Shown: positions 12,201 through 22,851 of the stretch, in pieces
Layout of the letters: each line of letters starts with the position of its first letter
Position numbering within the stretch: the first letter of the stretch is position 1
Assembly: GCA_015039365.1 (NCBI GenBank)
Contig: WION01000621.1
Coordinates: 1-28,112 of the forward strand
DNA length: 28,112 bases
From: Amanita rubescens
Taxonomy: Eukaryota > Basidiomycota > Agaricomycetes > Agaricales > Amanitaceae
Direction: 5' to 3'
The notes under the pieces: model-generated
The model's database searches: none
Told to the model about the DNA's origin: nothing
What the model saw: only the letters and a program-made list of their open reading frames with translations
Program-made: the position numbers and the translations under genes

Positions 12201-14399
12201 GCGCCCGTTGCGCGCGGAAGCCAACTCAGTTGCTGAAAAACTCTCGCGAAGACTCAAAATGTTGATAGAAAATTTCTTAGAACACTTTGCCTTAACTGCT
12301 GAAAAACTCAATGCAAATGGCTGGAATTGGGTGTCATTCTACAGTCAGTTCGTCACTGCTGCACGCCAGATGGGGGTATACGAGCATTTCATTGGCTCAA
12401 ACCCTAAGCCGTATCTCGCGAATGAAGATGTTGCTTTGAGTGCAGAGAAGGCAGCCTATGCAGACAAGTTAGCGGTGTGGGACAGAAATGAAAACCTAGC
12501 CAATTACATGCTTTCGATGAAGCTTCCAGATGCGATCTATATCAGGTTGATGAATGCGTCACTCGTTGCCGAAGCTTGAGCTGGTCTTGTCAGGGAAATC
12601 GTGAAGAAGTTGTTGCAAATGCGGTTGGACCTGCATTCCAAATTCATGAATATGCATTATGTGAAGGGCGCAGACTTACAAGAGCAATTCAACTTGGTTC
12701 GTATGCAATATGAAGCCTTGTCGAATGCTGGTATTCCTGTTAGCGACGATGACTATCGGTCGCTGGTTATTAACTTCATTCCGCTGGAGTTATCCTTTTT
12801 CTTAGCTTGGACCTCTACGGGTAGCGATTCCGTGGGAGATGGGGAGCTGGTTACGGATTTGGCATCAGACGGCGAGTCGTTGATGCAGAAAGCCGTTGAG
12901 GAATTGGATAGGTGCGAAGCTGAAAGAAAGTCAGCTTCGAGGGGAACGGAAGAAGGTACTACGGGTACTGCCCTGATGATGGTTCCTGTTGAGGAGGTCA
13001 TTACATGGTCGGGCAGTAGTAGGAGCCAAAAACGCAGGAAACCGGGCACCTGCTGGAATTGCGGGGGCTGAGGGCATAGACGCGATGCCTGTGTCAGTCC
13101 GGATATGGTCATTAGCGATCAAGAACGTTCTATGGGAAAGTGTCAGTCAGATTCTGAAGAGAGCGAAGGGAACACATCTGGTGGTTCCCGTTCTGGCTCT
13201 AGCTCCGAGAGGTCGAGGTCGAGGTCGAGATTGAGGGATCCGGACGTGAGCGCTGCTCCATTGGAAGAAGATTCAAATGACGCTGGAGTGATGTCTGTGT
13301 TAGCTATCGAAGCTGTTATGAAATTTGACACTCACGAGGATATAGACAAGGTTGACGACATTGACTTCGTGGATGAAGTTGAGGAATCTTACGATTTCTT
13401 GACTGAATGTGATCCTAACATGATACCGGACGTGGAAGACGTTGCCGGTGAAGTCATTTTCCCATCGAATTCATCTCTACCCCCACCGCGCGTCCGTTTG
13501 GTGACCGCAGAATATATTAAAGAGCGACCTAATTTAGAAGTCGTTATCCCTGAGGAACTTGAAATTATAGAGGATGACGTACCTGCTAAAGGACTTGATG
13601 GCTCGAGTGCGAGTCATCATGTATTGGTTTGTCGTGAGGAACCGGTTCATACCATCGTTGAAGAGTCGTTGAAGCCATCCGAGGTGATGGATGCCCTTAA
13701 GCGCTGGATCAATCTGGATGCCGGTCGTTGGGATTCACCTAATAGTGGTTGGGCTTATGAACTTGAAGCGGATGGTGATGAGGTCAAGTCGCGGATACTG
13801 GATTCAGGGGGAGTATGGTTGGCCATCTGTGTTTTGATTGTTGTGGCTATTGTCGTAGGGATGGAAAAAGAGTTGAATGATGAAAAGAAAGATGCGGAAC
13901 GACATACCTTGAATGAATTTACCACTGATGCTCGGGCGATCACGGAAAGCGAGCGTTCGACTGCGTTCGACACCAAAGCCTGTTCTGACAGGTTTGTTGA
14001 TGATCCGGGTGGTTTACTTGTCGAAGACATGCCGGGCACGTGGATAAATGAAGAAAATCGCGAAATTTCTATTGAAAGCGTGTCAAAAATGTCGGACACA
14101 ATCATTATGGTTCAAGGAGACATACCGGGACTGGATTCAATCGTGGATGAGTCCAGGGGGAGTAATGGTCCTGAAGGACTCATCCCCGTTGGTATTTCTA
14201 TTGAAGAAGTGTAGAGAACATCGAGCGGCGTGGCGGTTGCCACTGAAAGCGTTTGGGATGTTGGTTGGTGTTGGCCGGCACAATATTTTAAGCGTTACTT
14301 GCGTTTGGGCGAGTTAACAGATGTTGTAGATGAAGGAGAGACTTGCAAAGCGCTGCAAACCGTTGAAGAAACTGGTCGACATCAGTTGAGGGAGTACAC
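12201..14399 (+). pseudogene. Element A: copia-type gag plus long acidic, membrane-segment extension, interrupted by stops
   Basis: One frame is readable through the whole stretch, broken by TGA (12577), TGA (13069) and TAG (14212). No ATG opens it; the first clear residues are near 12208. Residues from about 12310 match Ty1/copia Gag (UBN2-like): ANGWNWVSFYSQFVTAARQM, YMLSMKLPDAIY, then LQEQFNLVRMQYEALSNAG and DDYRSLVINFIP. A CCHC knuckle CWNCGG-x-GHRRDAC (13051-13092) has its usual tryptophan position turned into TGA. What follows is not protease or integrase: a long acidic stretch (DIDKVDDIDFVDEVEESYDF), then a hydrophobic helix WLAICVLIVVAIVVGM (about 13816-13863), then more acidic sequence. 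The frame continues at 22852 after insertion of element B. Confidence 0.75.
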
Positions 14400-14807
14400 T
14401 GTTAAATATAGAATTATATTTATAGAATGATTAACTATTGATTGTCCTCGATCAATGTTATTCATATCGCTCACGTCATCCTTTATGTATGACATAGAGA
14501 TGACATCATAATGACATCATTATGATATCATAGTGACATCATGATAGACTCATGATCGCACCTTATGGTGTGCTTAGCACGCCATATCTTCCCATCTATA
14601 CTATACGCTTACACATATGTAGATACATATTTGTTCTCTCTTAGTATATAAACCTGTCCTGTATCGTAGAATAGGACAATCCATTCTCTTCCTCTTACTA
14701 TCACTACTACGCCAAAGGGTAGTGCTAAAGATCATATCGCAATAGGTAAGCTATTGCACCTGCTCATGCTGTGGACACGCTCTCGCGTAGACCTGTCTTC
14801 TTCAATA
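14400..14807 (+). mobile_element. 5' LTR of element B
   Basis: The 408-bp LTR begins TGTTAAATATAG and ends CTTCTTCAATA. It has a TATA box TATATAAA at 14645-14652 and a 10-bp hairpin TATGGTGTGC-TTA-GCACGCCATA upstream of it. A cluster of ATGACATCAT words (about 14502-14545) may serve as an upstream activator array; the 3' LTR has lost 22 bp of it. Confidence 0.93.
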
Positions 14808-15708
14808 GGTTATGGGCCCCGCCGTCGATATTGCCAGGACCCACATCGCCGCTCGCTTGCTCATCATCCGACATGATGTCCCACTGGTATAGTATCGCAG
14901 CGAGCCTGATATGGTCTTATCATCTTGATACCACTGATCCTTGATATGGCATATGCGCTAATGACATGCGCCTGGACCCTAGGGCTTTAGGGGGATCTCC
15001 TAGACACCCAGGGATAAGGGTACTTCCAATGTTTCTCGACGCTGGCATGGCAACGTCGGCCCCCATGGTGTTTTCGCGCTTGCGCACCATGATGTGACTG
15101 GGGTATTATTGCACGCTATACCATAATAAGCCCCTTAGAGGCTTTATAATACAATATGGCTCGTAAATAGCAACTTCTAGTATAAAGGATGTGCTGACAC
15201 CTCATTGTGGGTGGTACACGCAGTCTATTAAGGATGCACCCTTAGGGACTCCTTTAGTCGGAATGATCGATAGGATCATTCTAAGTTTGGGCTCTATGGT
15301 AATCCCATAATCCCATTTAGAAGTTTCATATTGATTACTGGTTGTGCTTACATAACGGTCTGGGGGGCTTATGGACCAGACATTATTTCTATTTTACAAT
15401 TGCAACGGGTAAAACCGTGGTTCACCCAAGAGCGCTTGAGCCAGCGATTGATTATACATGTCATTTACAGCATTCAGGGATCAATCGAGCTTTCAAGATC
15501 GAGTGGACCTGTGGACCTGAGCTTTATCTAAGCTTGGCTTGTAACTAAGTTACTCAGGGTTGGTTGGTTTAACCAAATATGGACTGTACTCGTAACCGAG
15601 GAACTCTATATAGTCTGACATTCTAGTCTATGGCACCCTGGTAACTTAATAAAGACGAATTAGACTTTTAGCTTTAATTAAGCTTTAAGCTCATTAATTC
15701 TCTTTTAG
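14808..15708 (+). other. Element B primer site and 5' leader
   Basis: GGTTATGGGCCCC (14808-14820) is the half-tRNA iMet primer site. The rest holds no long ORF. It has stem-loops, for example GAATGATC-GATAG-GATCATTC (15261-15281), which could be packaging or dimer signals. A splice-acceptor-like TCTCTTTTAG ends at 15708, where the next ORF opens, and a donor-like GGTAACTT lies at about 15642. A spliced leader is possible but not shown. Confidence 0.55.
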
Positions 15709-16260
15709 GAAAGAAAACTGGATTCCGAAACTAGTACTCCATTACCAGTTTACGAAGCCGAAGGAGAATCATTTCCTCCTGCCCGGAGATTACCTCCTTC
15801 TTACGACGCTCCAATCCCACTGTTTCCCTTAATCTTAGGGGACCGGACTTTTATTGATACACCGGCACCAATCCCAGAATTGTCTTATTCAAGGACAATT
15901 GTTCGTGTTGTCAATCCTGATACCAGATTCGGTGTCACAACTAGTGGACCTGTCACAGTTCACGATCGACGAGATCACTTCCTAGCTGCGCGACTTAGAA
16001 ACGGTTGTACCTTGCAAGACGAAATAATACATTGTCGTAGACAAGCAGCTATCGAAGAAGGTGTTCCACCCACCTTAGATCTTTGGATTCCACCCAGGGG
16101 CACTTCAGTAGCCCAACACATAGCAAATAGGCGTACACGCCGTAATCTCGAAAGAGATAACCAAGAGGTCGAAAACCTCGAAAATCAAAGAAACTTCCGT
16201 TTCTTTTGGCGTCTTTTAACTGCCTATATCATAATCATCACCTCCGCCTTCCTCGTCTAA
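15709..16260 (+). CDS. Element B extra ORF before gag, with PPxY motif and C-terminal membrane segment
   Basis: The frame is open for 183 codons but contains no ATG; a TAG at 15706 closes it upstream, inside an acceptor-like site. Translation must start on a spliced upstream exon, at a non-AUG codon, or not at all. The N-terminal part is proline-rich with LPPSYDAP (about 15790-15813), a PPxY motif of the kind that binds WW domains of Nedd4/Rsp5 ubiquitin ligases. The middle is basic (RRTRRNLERDNQ), and the end is a hydrophobic anchor FFWRLLTAYIIIITSAFLV. Its TAA is followed after one base by the gag ATG (TAATATG), a layout that would suit termination-reinitiation. I do not recognise a family; Ty1/copia elements usually begin with gag. 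Codon-level openness and the neat junction argue for a real gene. Confidence 0.55.
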   Translation, partial: ERKLDSETSTPLPVYEAEGESFPPARRLPPSYDAPIPLFPLILGDRTFIDTPAPIPELSYSRTIVRVVNPDTRFGVTTSGPVTVHDRRDHFLAARLRNGCTLQDEIIHCRRQAAIEEGVPPTLDLWIPPRGTSVAQHIANRRTRRNLERDNQEVENLENQRNFRFFWRLLTAYIIIITSAFLV

Positions 16261-16261
16261 T

Positions 16262-17086
16262 ATGTCTAATGACTTGACGATTCCTAGTTCCATTCCCATT
16301 TTGAATGGAACTAATTATAAAGAATGGGAACGCATGATGTGTTTCCTATTACAAACAAAGGGACTATTTCAGTACCTTAAAGACGATTTTGTTTGTCCAC
16401 GACGGGTCACCCCGTTGGAACAATACTTCATCAATACAGGTGTTCGCGCTGCCATTACTGGTCATCCAGGAACAGCAGCAGTTGCAGCTACTGCAACACA
16501 TGCAGTGATACCTGCAATTCCGGCTGTCGAAGCCGAACCTGCTATTACACAGCAGATGATTGATGATGCAAAGGCCATCAAAAAGGCTTTTGATGATTGG
16601 GTTGTCGAGGATGATCGCATCCTCGGATCCATAAACATGAAATGTTCTGCTACCATACAGCAGATCAATGAACATGTTAATTCTGCCCGTATTTTATGGC
16701 AGAATTTAGCACAACAATACGGTGTGACAACGTCTGCCGGTATTTATAATGATTTCCAATTAGCGGTAACTTGGAAATTTCAAGACAAAAAGGATCCCAC
16801 ACAATCCTTAAACGACCTCCTCGCCATAATAAACCGCTTAGCATCAAGTGGAATCACATTACCTGCAAATGTACAGGCAATGATTGTACTTTCAGCAGTC
16901 CCCCGTCATTGGGACAATTTTGCCGCTGTGGTTCTAGCTACAACAGAACCATCGGATCTTATGATCCAAGGGATACTTCCCTTAATTCAGAATGAGTGGC
17001 GCCGAAGGCACCCTGAATCTGCCGCGATGGCTAACACGTCGCAACAACAGCAGCAACCATGGCAACAAGTACGTGGTCAAGGATGA
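16262..17086 (+). CDS. Element B Gag (Ty1/copia type)
   Basis: The 274-residue ORF starts MSNDLTIPSSIPILNGTNYK and continues EWERMMCFLLQTKGLFQYL, the usual copia Gag N-terminus. A later block (LWQNLAQQYGVTTSAGIYND, then DPTQSLNDLLAIINRLASSG) is the typical capsid-like part of this family. It makes the shell in which reverse transcription occurs. No CCHC knuckle is found. After the TGA at 17084 the same frame gives an arginine-glycine box (GRARGRGRGAGRGRGG) that could take over RNA binding. That TGA sits where a CGA arginine codon would fit the RG run, so it is probably a C-to-T mutation; programmed readthrough to pol is the alternative. Confidence 0.85.
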   Translation: MSNDLTIPSSIPILNGTNYKEWERMMCFLLQTKGLFQYLKDDFVCPRRVTPLEQYFINTGVRAAITGHPGTAAVAATATHAVIPAIPAVEAEPAITQQMIDDAKAIKKAFDDWVVEDDRILGSINMKCSATIQQINEHVNSARILWQNLAQQYGVTTSAGIYNDFQLAVTWKFQDKKDPTQSLNDLLAIINRLASSGITLPANVQAMIVLSAVPRHWDNFAAVVLATTEPSDLMIQGILPLIQNEWRRRHPESAAMANTSQQQQQPWQQVRGQG

Positions 17087-20000
17087 GGACGTGCACGCGG
17101 ACGTGGCCGCGGAGCAGGTCGTGGACGTGGAGGAAGGCCTTACTCTAGGCCTCCACAAGGCGCTCAGACACCGGCTCCTACTGCTCCTCCGGCAAATCAA
17201 AATTGGCCGGGTAAAGTTGAGGGCCAAACACGTGGTCCCAACTGGGAGAGGAACCGAGAATGCCGAAAGGCAGATGCAGCTGAGAAGAAGGCTGCCAAAG
17301 CCGCAGAACATACTATGGGTTCTGCACATACCATCGCCCGTATTGGGCCTTATGACATCACCGAGCCAGTTGCCGGCTCTAGCAAAGGCAAACAAAAAGC
17401 AAAGGACGAACAGGACTTTGAGTCCTATAAATCGAACCGAGGAATGGGGATATCATCTGACGATATCGATTATAAAAATATGGATATAGATCAGGAAGCT
17501 GAACTATATTATGACGATTATTACTATGAAGATAACGGCGAACAATGGTATGAAACCATTAAGAAGCTGGAAATGGCTAACTTTCTCTTTATAGAGGCAG
17601 CAATGAAAATGGTGTTCCCTAAATTGGGACATCATCGTCGTACAATAAATTCCTTCTTTGAACAATCTGTACTATATGATAGTATAAATTATAAAGAAAA
17701 TTTAGACGAAAACTGCCTCGTAAGAGATAAGTCGTGTGACACAACCATTTATAATGCAAATATGATTGAACGATCATATAATATTGGTAACATGTTTAAG
17801 AAACCTTTTACATGTTTAGCGGTCAATAAAAGAAAATTTAAGGATAAAGTACATCCGACATGTCCCTGTCCGGAATGTGTTGAGAAACGTACTGGAGATA
17901 CACTATGGATGTGTGACTCTGGTGCATCCGATCACTTTACCTTTAGTAGGAAAGACTTCTCTGAATACAGAGAATTTCCTGCAAACGAAAACCACAGTGT
18001 TAAAACTGCTAATGGTTTAGACCGTCTTGAGGGACTTGGCACAGTTATTCTTGAACACAAGTTATCTACAGGAGAAACAACACTTGTAAAGCTCTTCCCT
18101 GTCCTTTATATGCCACGGGCAACTGCACGCTTGATTTCAAATGGCAGATTGATCCGACAAGGATTAACTTGTAAACAAGATGAAAAGATGGTAGTCTTTT
18201 CCTTTACAGACTCGGGTAGAACGTGTATCGAAGGACATTATCTTATGCCCGATGATACATTAGTTTACGCTCGAGGTAGGATTATTATAATGAATCCTAC
18301 ACTGGTTTCTGGTCCTGGCTTAGCCAACAGGAATTCTAAATTAATTCTTGGACGACCAACAAAGAAACCAAACGCAGAGTCTATAGAAAAACTATTAGAC
18401 TATGAGACCTGGCATAAACGTTTTGGTCATCCATCTAACGAAGTCTTTTCGAAGATACCGTTAAATGTCAATGGATGGAAAGAAGTTACACTTCCAGAAG
18501 GAAAATTACGTTGTGAAGGTTGTCTAAAAGGCAAAATGAAGGCAAAACCTTATAAACTGTCTTCGAAGAGAGCTACTCGTCCCTTCGAGTTACTCCATAT
18601 GGATCTTATGACTGTACCAGCCATATCTTACCACAAATACAAATATATTGGTGTCATCGTTGACGATTTCACCTCGTATACGTGGATTGGTTTATTAAAA
18701 ACCAAAGATCAAACTCTAGAATATTTTACCGGATGGTATAATGAGTTTGTAGATCCTAAACAACCTATTTCTCACCTCCGTTCTGATCGAGGGGGGGAAT
18801 TTGTAAATAAAGTGTTTGAGGAATTCCTTAAATCTAAAGGAATTAAACACCAACAGACAGCTCCTTACACCCCACAACAAAATGGTTGTGTTGAACACAT
18901 GAATCAGACTTTGACTGACAAAGCTGAAGCTATGCGATTAGATGCAGGATGTCCGAAATCTTGGTGGGAGTTCTCATTCAGAACAGCTGTGCATGTGTAC
19001 AACCGCACTCCCCTAAAATGGACTAAATGGAAGACCCCTCTGGAAAATCTTCTTAACAAAAAACCAGACATATCATACTTTCGAGTATTTGGATGTGAAG
19101 CCTGGGTATTTATCCCTGATCAACGGAGACCAGATAAGCTGTCCGAGAAATCCGTTTTATGCACTTTTGTAGGATATGAATCAGGAACCAAAGGCTATAG
19201 GTTCATGACGTCAACAAATACACTGGTCATATCCTCCCAGGCCACATTCTTTGAAAACAGGTTTCCACGCAAAGGAAAGACTGCAGATATAATTACTGAA
19301 GATCTTGGTCCGATCTGGGAGGCAATTCCTCAAGAGGAACCTAACTGCCCTCCACAAAATTTGGATTTAGATAACTTACTCCCAGAGAACCGTAGACGTT
19401 CTCCGAGCCGTAGACACTCACCAAGTTTGGATCGAAGGGGTGCATCTCCTGATCGACAGCAGTCAGACCCTTCTGATGATTCAAACGATGATGATGACGG
19501 TGATGAATTTGCCGATCGTCGAAGAGATTTTTTGGATGATAATATCCGAAGGCAAAGGGAAGAAAGAGAACAAGAAAGACGTGACAATTATTGTAAACAA
19601 CGCGATGATTGGAAAAAGGGTCAAGGAATTGATAAACAGTCTCATTTACGAGATCAATTCAAACGTCAAATGAGTGATATGTTTAAGAAATGTAAAACTC
19701 CTGAACCCTTTAGACGTACTCCCTCTCCTCAAATAAAAGAGGAAACTCCTGTTCCTTCTAGGCCTATAACACTGATACCATATGTATCTAGGCCACCTTC
19801 ACCTCGTAGTCCTATGGATGAAGACAATCCCTTCTCTTTGAATCAAAGAGATCGTGATGAAATAGAAAACCCATTTATGACAGATTGAGAATTTGATCAA
19901 TTTGAACAACATCAAAGAGATCGTTTTAGAGAATTTGCTCAGAGACCTAGACCTCCTCCACCGATCATATCTGATCCTGGTCCACCCTCTGTACAAATAG

Positions 20001-22108
20001 GTCCTCGCCGTTCTGGTTGTTTTCCAGTTCCAAGGGTACAAAGAGACAATGCGTATGGAGATAAAACTCCTGCACAGATAGAAGCGGAAATTCAGCAAAA
20101 GCGAGATGCTTTACGAGAGCAGTTAAAAGATAAAACTCTGAGTTCTTCGACTCAGGATCCACCGTCAGCAGACAGGAACCCTGATAGAATGAATGAATCT
20201 GCCTCTCTACTTAAAGAAATCTTTGCTTTAAAGTCTGAATTAAAATCTGCAGAACATGATCATTTAACTCGAATGATTAATGAATCTGGAAATGAATTCT
20301 TACATTTCCTTCTAAAAGCAGCTGTCCCCCTTGTTGACAATATTCCATATGACTATAGAGATATATCTAAAATGCGCTCCAGTAATCCTCAATTGTATAA
20401 ACAATGGAAGGTTGCAATGGATGACGAATTTAAATCTCTTCAATCTAGAGATATTTGGGAGTTAGTTGATCTTCCAAAAGGACAAAACCTAATCAGATGT
20501 CATTGGGTTTTTGACTTAAAAACCGATGGACGCAAAAAAGCACGCGTCGTAGCTAAAGGTTTTAGTCAACGTCCCGGATTAGATTACGACGAAACATTCT
20601 CGCCTGTAGCGAGATATGAAACAATCCGAATACTTCTGGCCACATCAGTGCTTGAAAACTGGGATATACAAGCCCTAGATGTAAAAACTGCCTTCTTATA
20701 TGGCGATCTTGATGAAGATATTTACATGGCCCAGCCAGAAGGTTTCGTTGTAAAAGGACAAGAATCTAAAGTATATAGGCTGAGGAAAGCCATATATGGA
20801 TTGAAACAGGCATCATATGCCTGGAATAAACAAGCTGATAAATCGTTGAAGTCTTTGAATTTCGAACAATGCTTGTCAGATTCTGGCGTTTACGTTCGTA
20901 AAGGCAAGAATACAATCACGATATGCATATTGTATGTCGATGATATACTCTTTATGGGAAACAACGATTCCACCATTGAAACCATTAAAAAGAAATTTAT
21001 GGAAATGTGGGAATGTCGTGATCTTGGAAAGATCAAAGAGTATCTACGAATCCAAGTCAATTACAACTGCGATTTAGGATTCTTAGTAATAGATCAAGGT
21101 CCTTATGCCTTGAAGGTTGTTAAGCGATTTGGACTTGAAGATTGCAAGTCTGTACGCACACCATTACCTGCCGGGTATGCTCCTATAAAAAATGAAGGAG
21201 AATGCACACCACAGGAACGTTCTTATTATCAACAGATAATAGGATCCCTTCTATATCTCACCTTAGGAACTAGGCCTGATATAATTTATGCAGTAATTTT
21301 GATGTCCCAATTTTCATCAAACCTGTCCCAAGAACACATTCAGAAAGCCTTGTATATAGTCAAATACATTGCTCACACCTTAAACGTAAAAATTGTTTAT
21401 AGCGCCAAAGGCAATAATAAATTTAGAGCCTATGCTGATGCAGACTGGGCCGCTGATCGTAATACACGACGATCTATAAATGGTTATGTCTTAATGTTAG
21501 CTGGTGGTGCGGTAGCTTGGACGAGTAGAAAACAAAAGACTGTAGCTCTGTCTTCGACTGAAGCAGAATACATATCTTTATCAGATGCTGCAAGACAAAT
21601 TGCATGGGTTGAAAATTTATTTTACGAAATAGGTGCACCCATTAAAAGCATCTTACTTAGCGTAGATAACCAAGGCGCTATATTTTGGGCACAAAATCCT
21701 GCACAAGAACATCGTTCCAAACATATCGATATTCGCTATCATTTCGTTCGCGAGTTGATTGAGACTAAAAAGGTAGTCCTCGAATACATACCAACCAACG
21801 AGCAAAATGCGGATCTCATGACTAAGAATTTATCCTTTGAAAAGGTCAAATTCTTTAGAGAACGATTGGGACTTTCATTAGATGAATATCCGACTTCAAC
21901 AAATTCTTTAATCAGAAGACCAGATAAAATGGATTCTGATGAAATCCGTGATTTGACGAAATTAATTCTTGATTGGCAAAATCTTGAATTAGATGGAATA
22001 GACCGTCTATCACATGAGAAGTTGATGGAACTTCTAGAAAATCTTCTTGATGAATTTGAATCGGCTATAGATCCTTTCTATGATGAAAACATTATAGACT
22101 TTAAATAA
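17087..22108 (+). pseudogene. Element B Pol: protease, integrase, reverse transcriptase, RNase H
   Basis: The frame is the same as gag, interrupted by TGA at 17084 and again at 19886. Protease: LWMCDSGASDHF (active Asp codon 17915). Pre-integrase zinc region: WHKRFGHP..CEGC. Integrase core: Asp at 18602, Asp at 18785 and Glu at 18893, which gives the D-35-E spacing. A charged linker rich in RS, D and R follows (RRRSPSRRHSPSLDRRG and SDDSNDDDDGDEF). RT: HWVFDLKTDGRKKARVVAKG, LDVKTAFLYGDLDEDIYM, and YVDD at 20933-20944. RNase H: AYADADWA, STEAEY and SVDNQGA, with the usual copia ending QNADLMTKNL. A short acidic tail runs to the TAA at 22106. All catalytic residues I can check are present, so only the two TGA codons argue against activity. 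Confidence 0.9.
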
Positions 22109-22118
22109 AGGATATCTA

Positions 22119-22130
22119 AGCGAAGGGGTG
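22119..22130 (+). promoter_or_regulatory. Polypurine tract of element B
   Basis: AGCGAAGGGGTG lies directly before the 3' LTR start TGTTAAAT and fits as the primer for plus-strand DNA synthesis. It is short and ends in TG, so the exact cut is uncertain. Confidence 0.6.
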
Positions 22131-22846
22131 TGTTAAATATAGAATTATATTTATAGAATGATTAACTATTGATTGTCCTCGATCAATGTTATTCATATCG
22201 CTCACGTCATCCTTTATGTATGACATAGAGATGACATCATAATGACATCATGATAGACTCATGATCGCACCTTATGGTGTGCTTAGCACACCATATCTTC
22301 CCATCTATACTATACGCTGAAACAACGCAAGAGAGGCTGACTTGGGGTGCAGCCTCCGAGATGCGATGCGGCCGGTGAGTTCGGCAGCACCGAAAGGTGC
22401 TCGTCCGAGCTCGGTCGCACTCGTTGAGCTCGGAAAGTAGATGCGCAGTGCGGGGGAGAAGAAGATGTATATCCGAACTAACTACGACATAATATATACT
22501 GTGTACCTCGTGTACTATGTGCGCTACTCGGTCCGAGACGTATCCGATGCCGAGGTTGGGGGTCCGAGGTGTCGGAGGTCCGAGTCCGGATGTCGGAAGG
22601 GTTTCAGTATCGGTTCCAGCATAGCCGGAATCGATACGTTACAACGCTTACACATATGTAGATACATATTTGTTCTCTCTTAGTATATAAACCTGTCCTG
22701 TATCGTAGAATAGGACAATCCATTCTCTTCCTCTTACTATCACTACTACGCCAAAGGGTAGTGCTAAAGATCATATCGCAATAGGTAAGCTATTGCACCT
22801 GCTCATGCTGTGGACACGCTCTCGCGTAGACCTGTCTTCTTCAATA
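22131..22846 (+). mobile_element. 3' LTR of element B, split by a nested insert
   Basis: Matches the 5' LTR except for a 22-bp deletion between two TGACATCAT copies, one substitution and the insert at 22318-22643. Subtracting the insert and its 4-bp duplication and adding the deletion gives 408 bp, exactly the 5' LTR length. The hairpin at 22273-22295 is a perfect 10-bp stem here. Confidence 0.93.
22318..22643. mobile_element. 326-bp GC-rich solo-LTR-like insert within the 3' LTR
   Basis: The insert starts TGAAACAACGC and ends TACGTTACA (TG..CA), flanked by ACGC on both sides (22314-22317 and 22644-22647). The 5' LTR has an uninterrupted site. It is much richer in GC and CpG than its host. 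Inside are AGCACC-GAAA-GGTGCT (22386-22401), a hairpin with a GAAA loop, and repeats of GAGCTCGG and GGTCCGAG. It is most likely a solo LTR of a Ty3-type element, but a small DNA element cannot be excluded. Confidence 0.65.
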
Positions 22847-22851
22847 TACAC

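Larger units (their letters stand above)
14400..22846 (+). mobile_element. Full-length Ty1/copia LTR retrotransposon B, inserted in element A
   Basis: LTRs lie at 14400-14807 and 22131-22846. The flanking 5-bp target duplication is TACAC (14395-14399 and 22847-22851). Between them lie a primer site, a leader of about 0.9 kb, an extra ORF, gag, pol and a purine tract. Apart from a 326-bp insert and a 22-bp deletion in the 3' copy, I count one substitution (GCACGCC/GCACACC) between the LTRs, so the insertion is recent. Domain order protease, integrase, RT, RNase H is that of Ty1/copia. Two in-frame TGA codons make this copy probably defective. Confidence 0.95.

Noticed and set aside
13603..13629. 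DGSSASHHV in element A, reminiscent of the copia protease motif DSGASxH
   Set aside because: The catalytic Asp-Ser-Gly order is not kept, the flanks do not look like protease, and no integrase follows. It could be a decayed protease, but chance is as likely.
13798..13812. LDSGG in element A as a protease active site
   Set aside because: It runs straight into a hydrophobic helix (WLAICVLIVV), unlike any copia protease.
15331..15548. Two overlapping ORFs in the element B leader
   Set aside because: Neither has a recognisable pattern, both are short and they overlap in different frames.
22441..22683. 80-codon ORF in the GC-rich insert
   Set aside because: It crosses the insert boundary into LTR sequence, so it is a chance frame.
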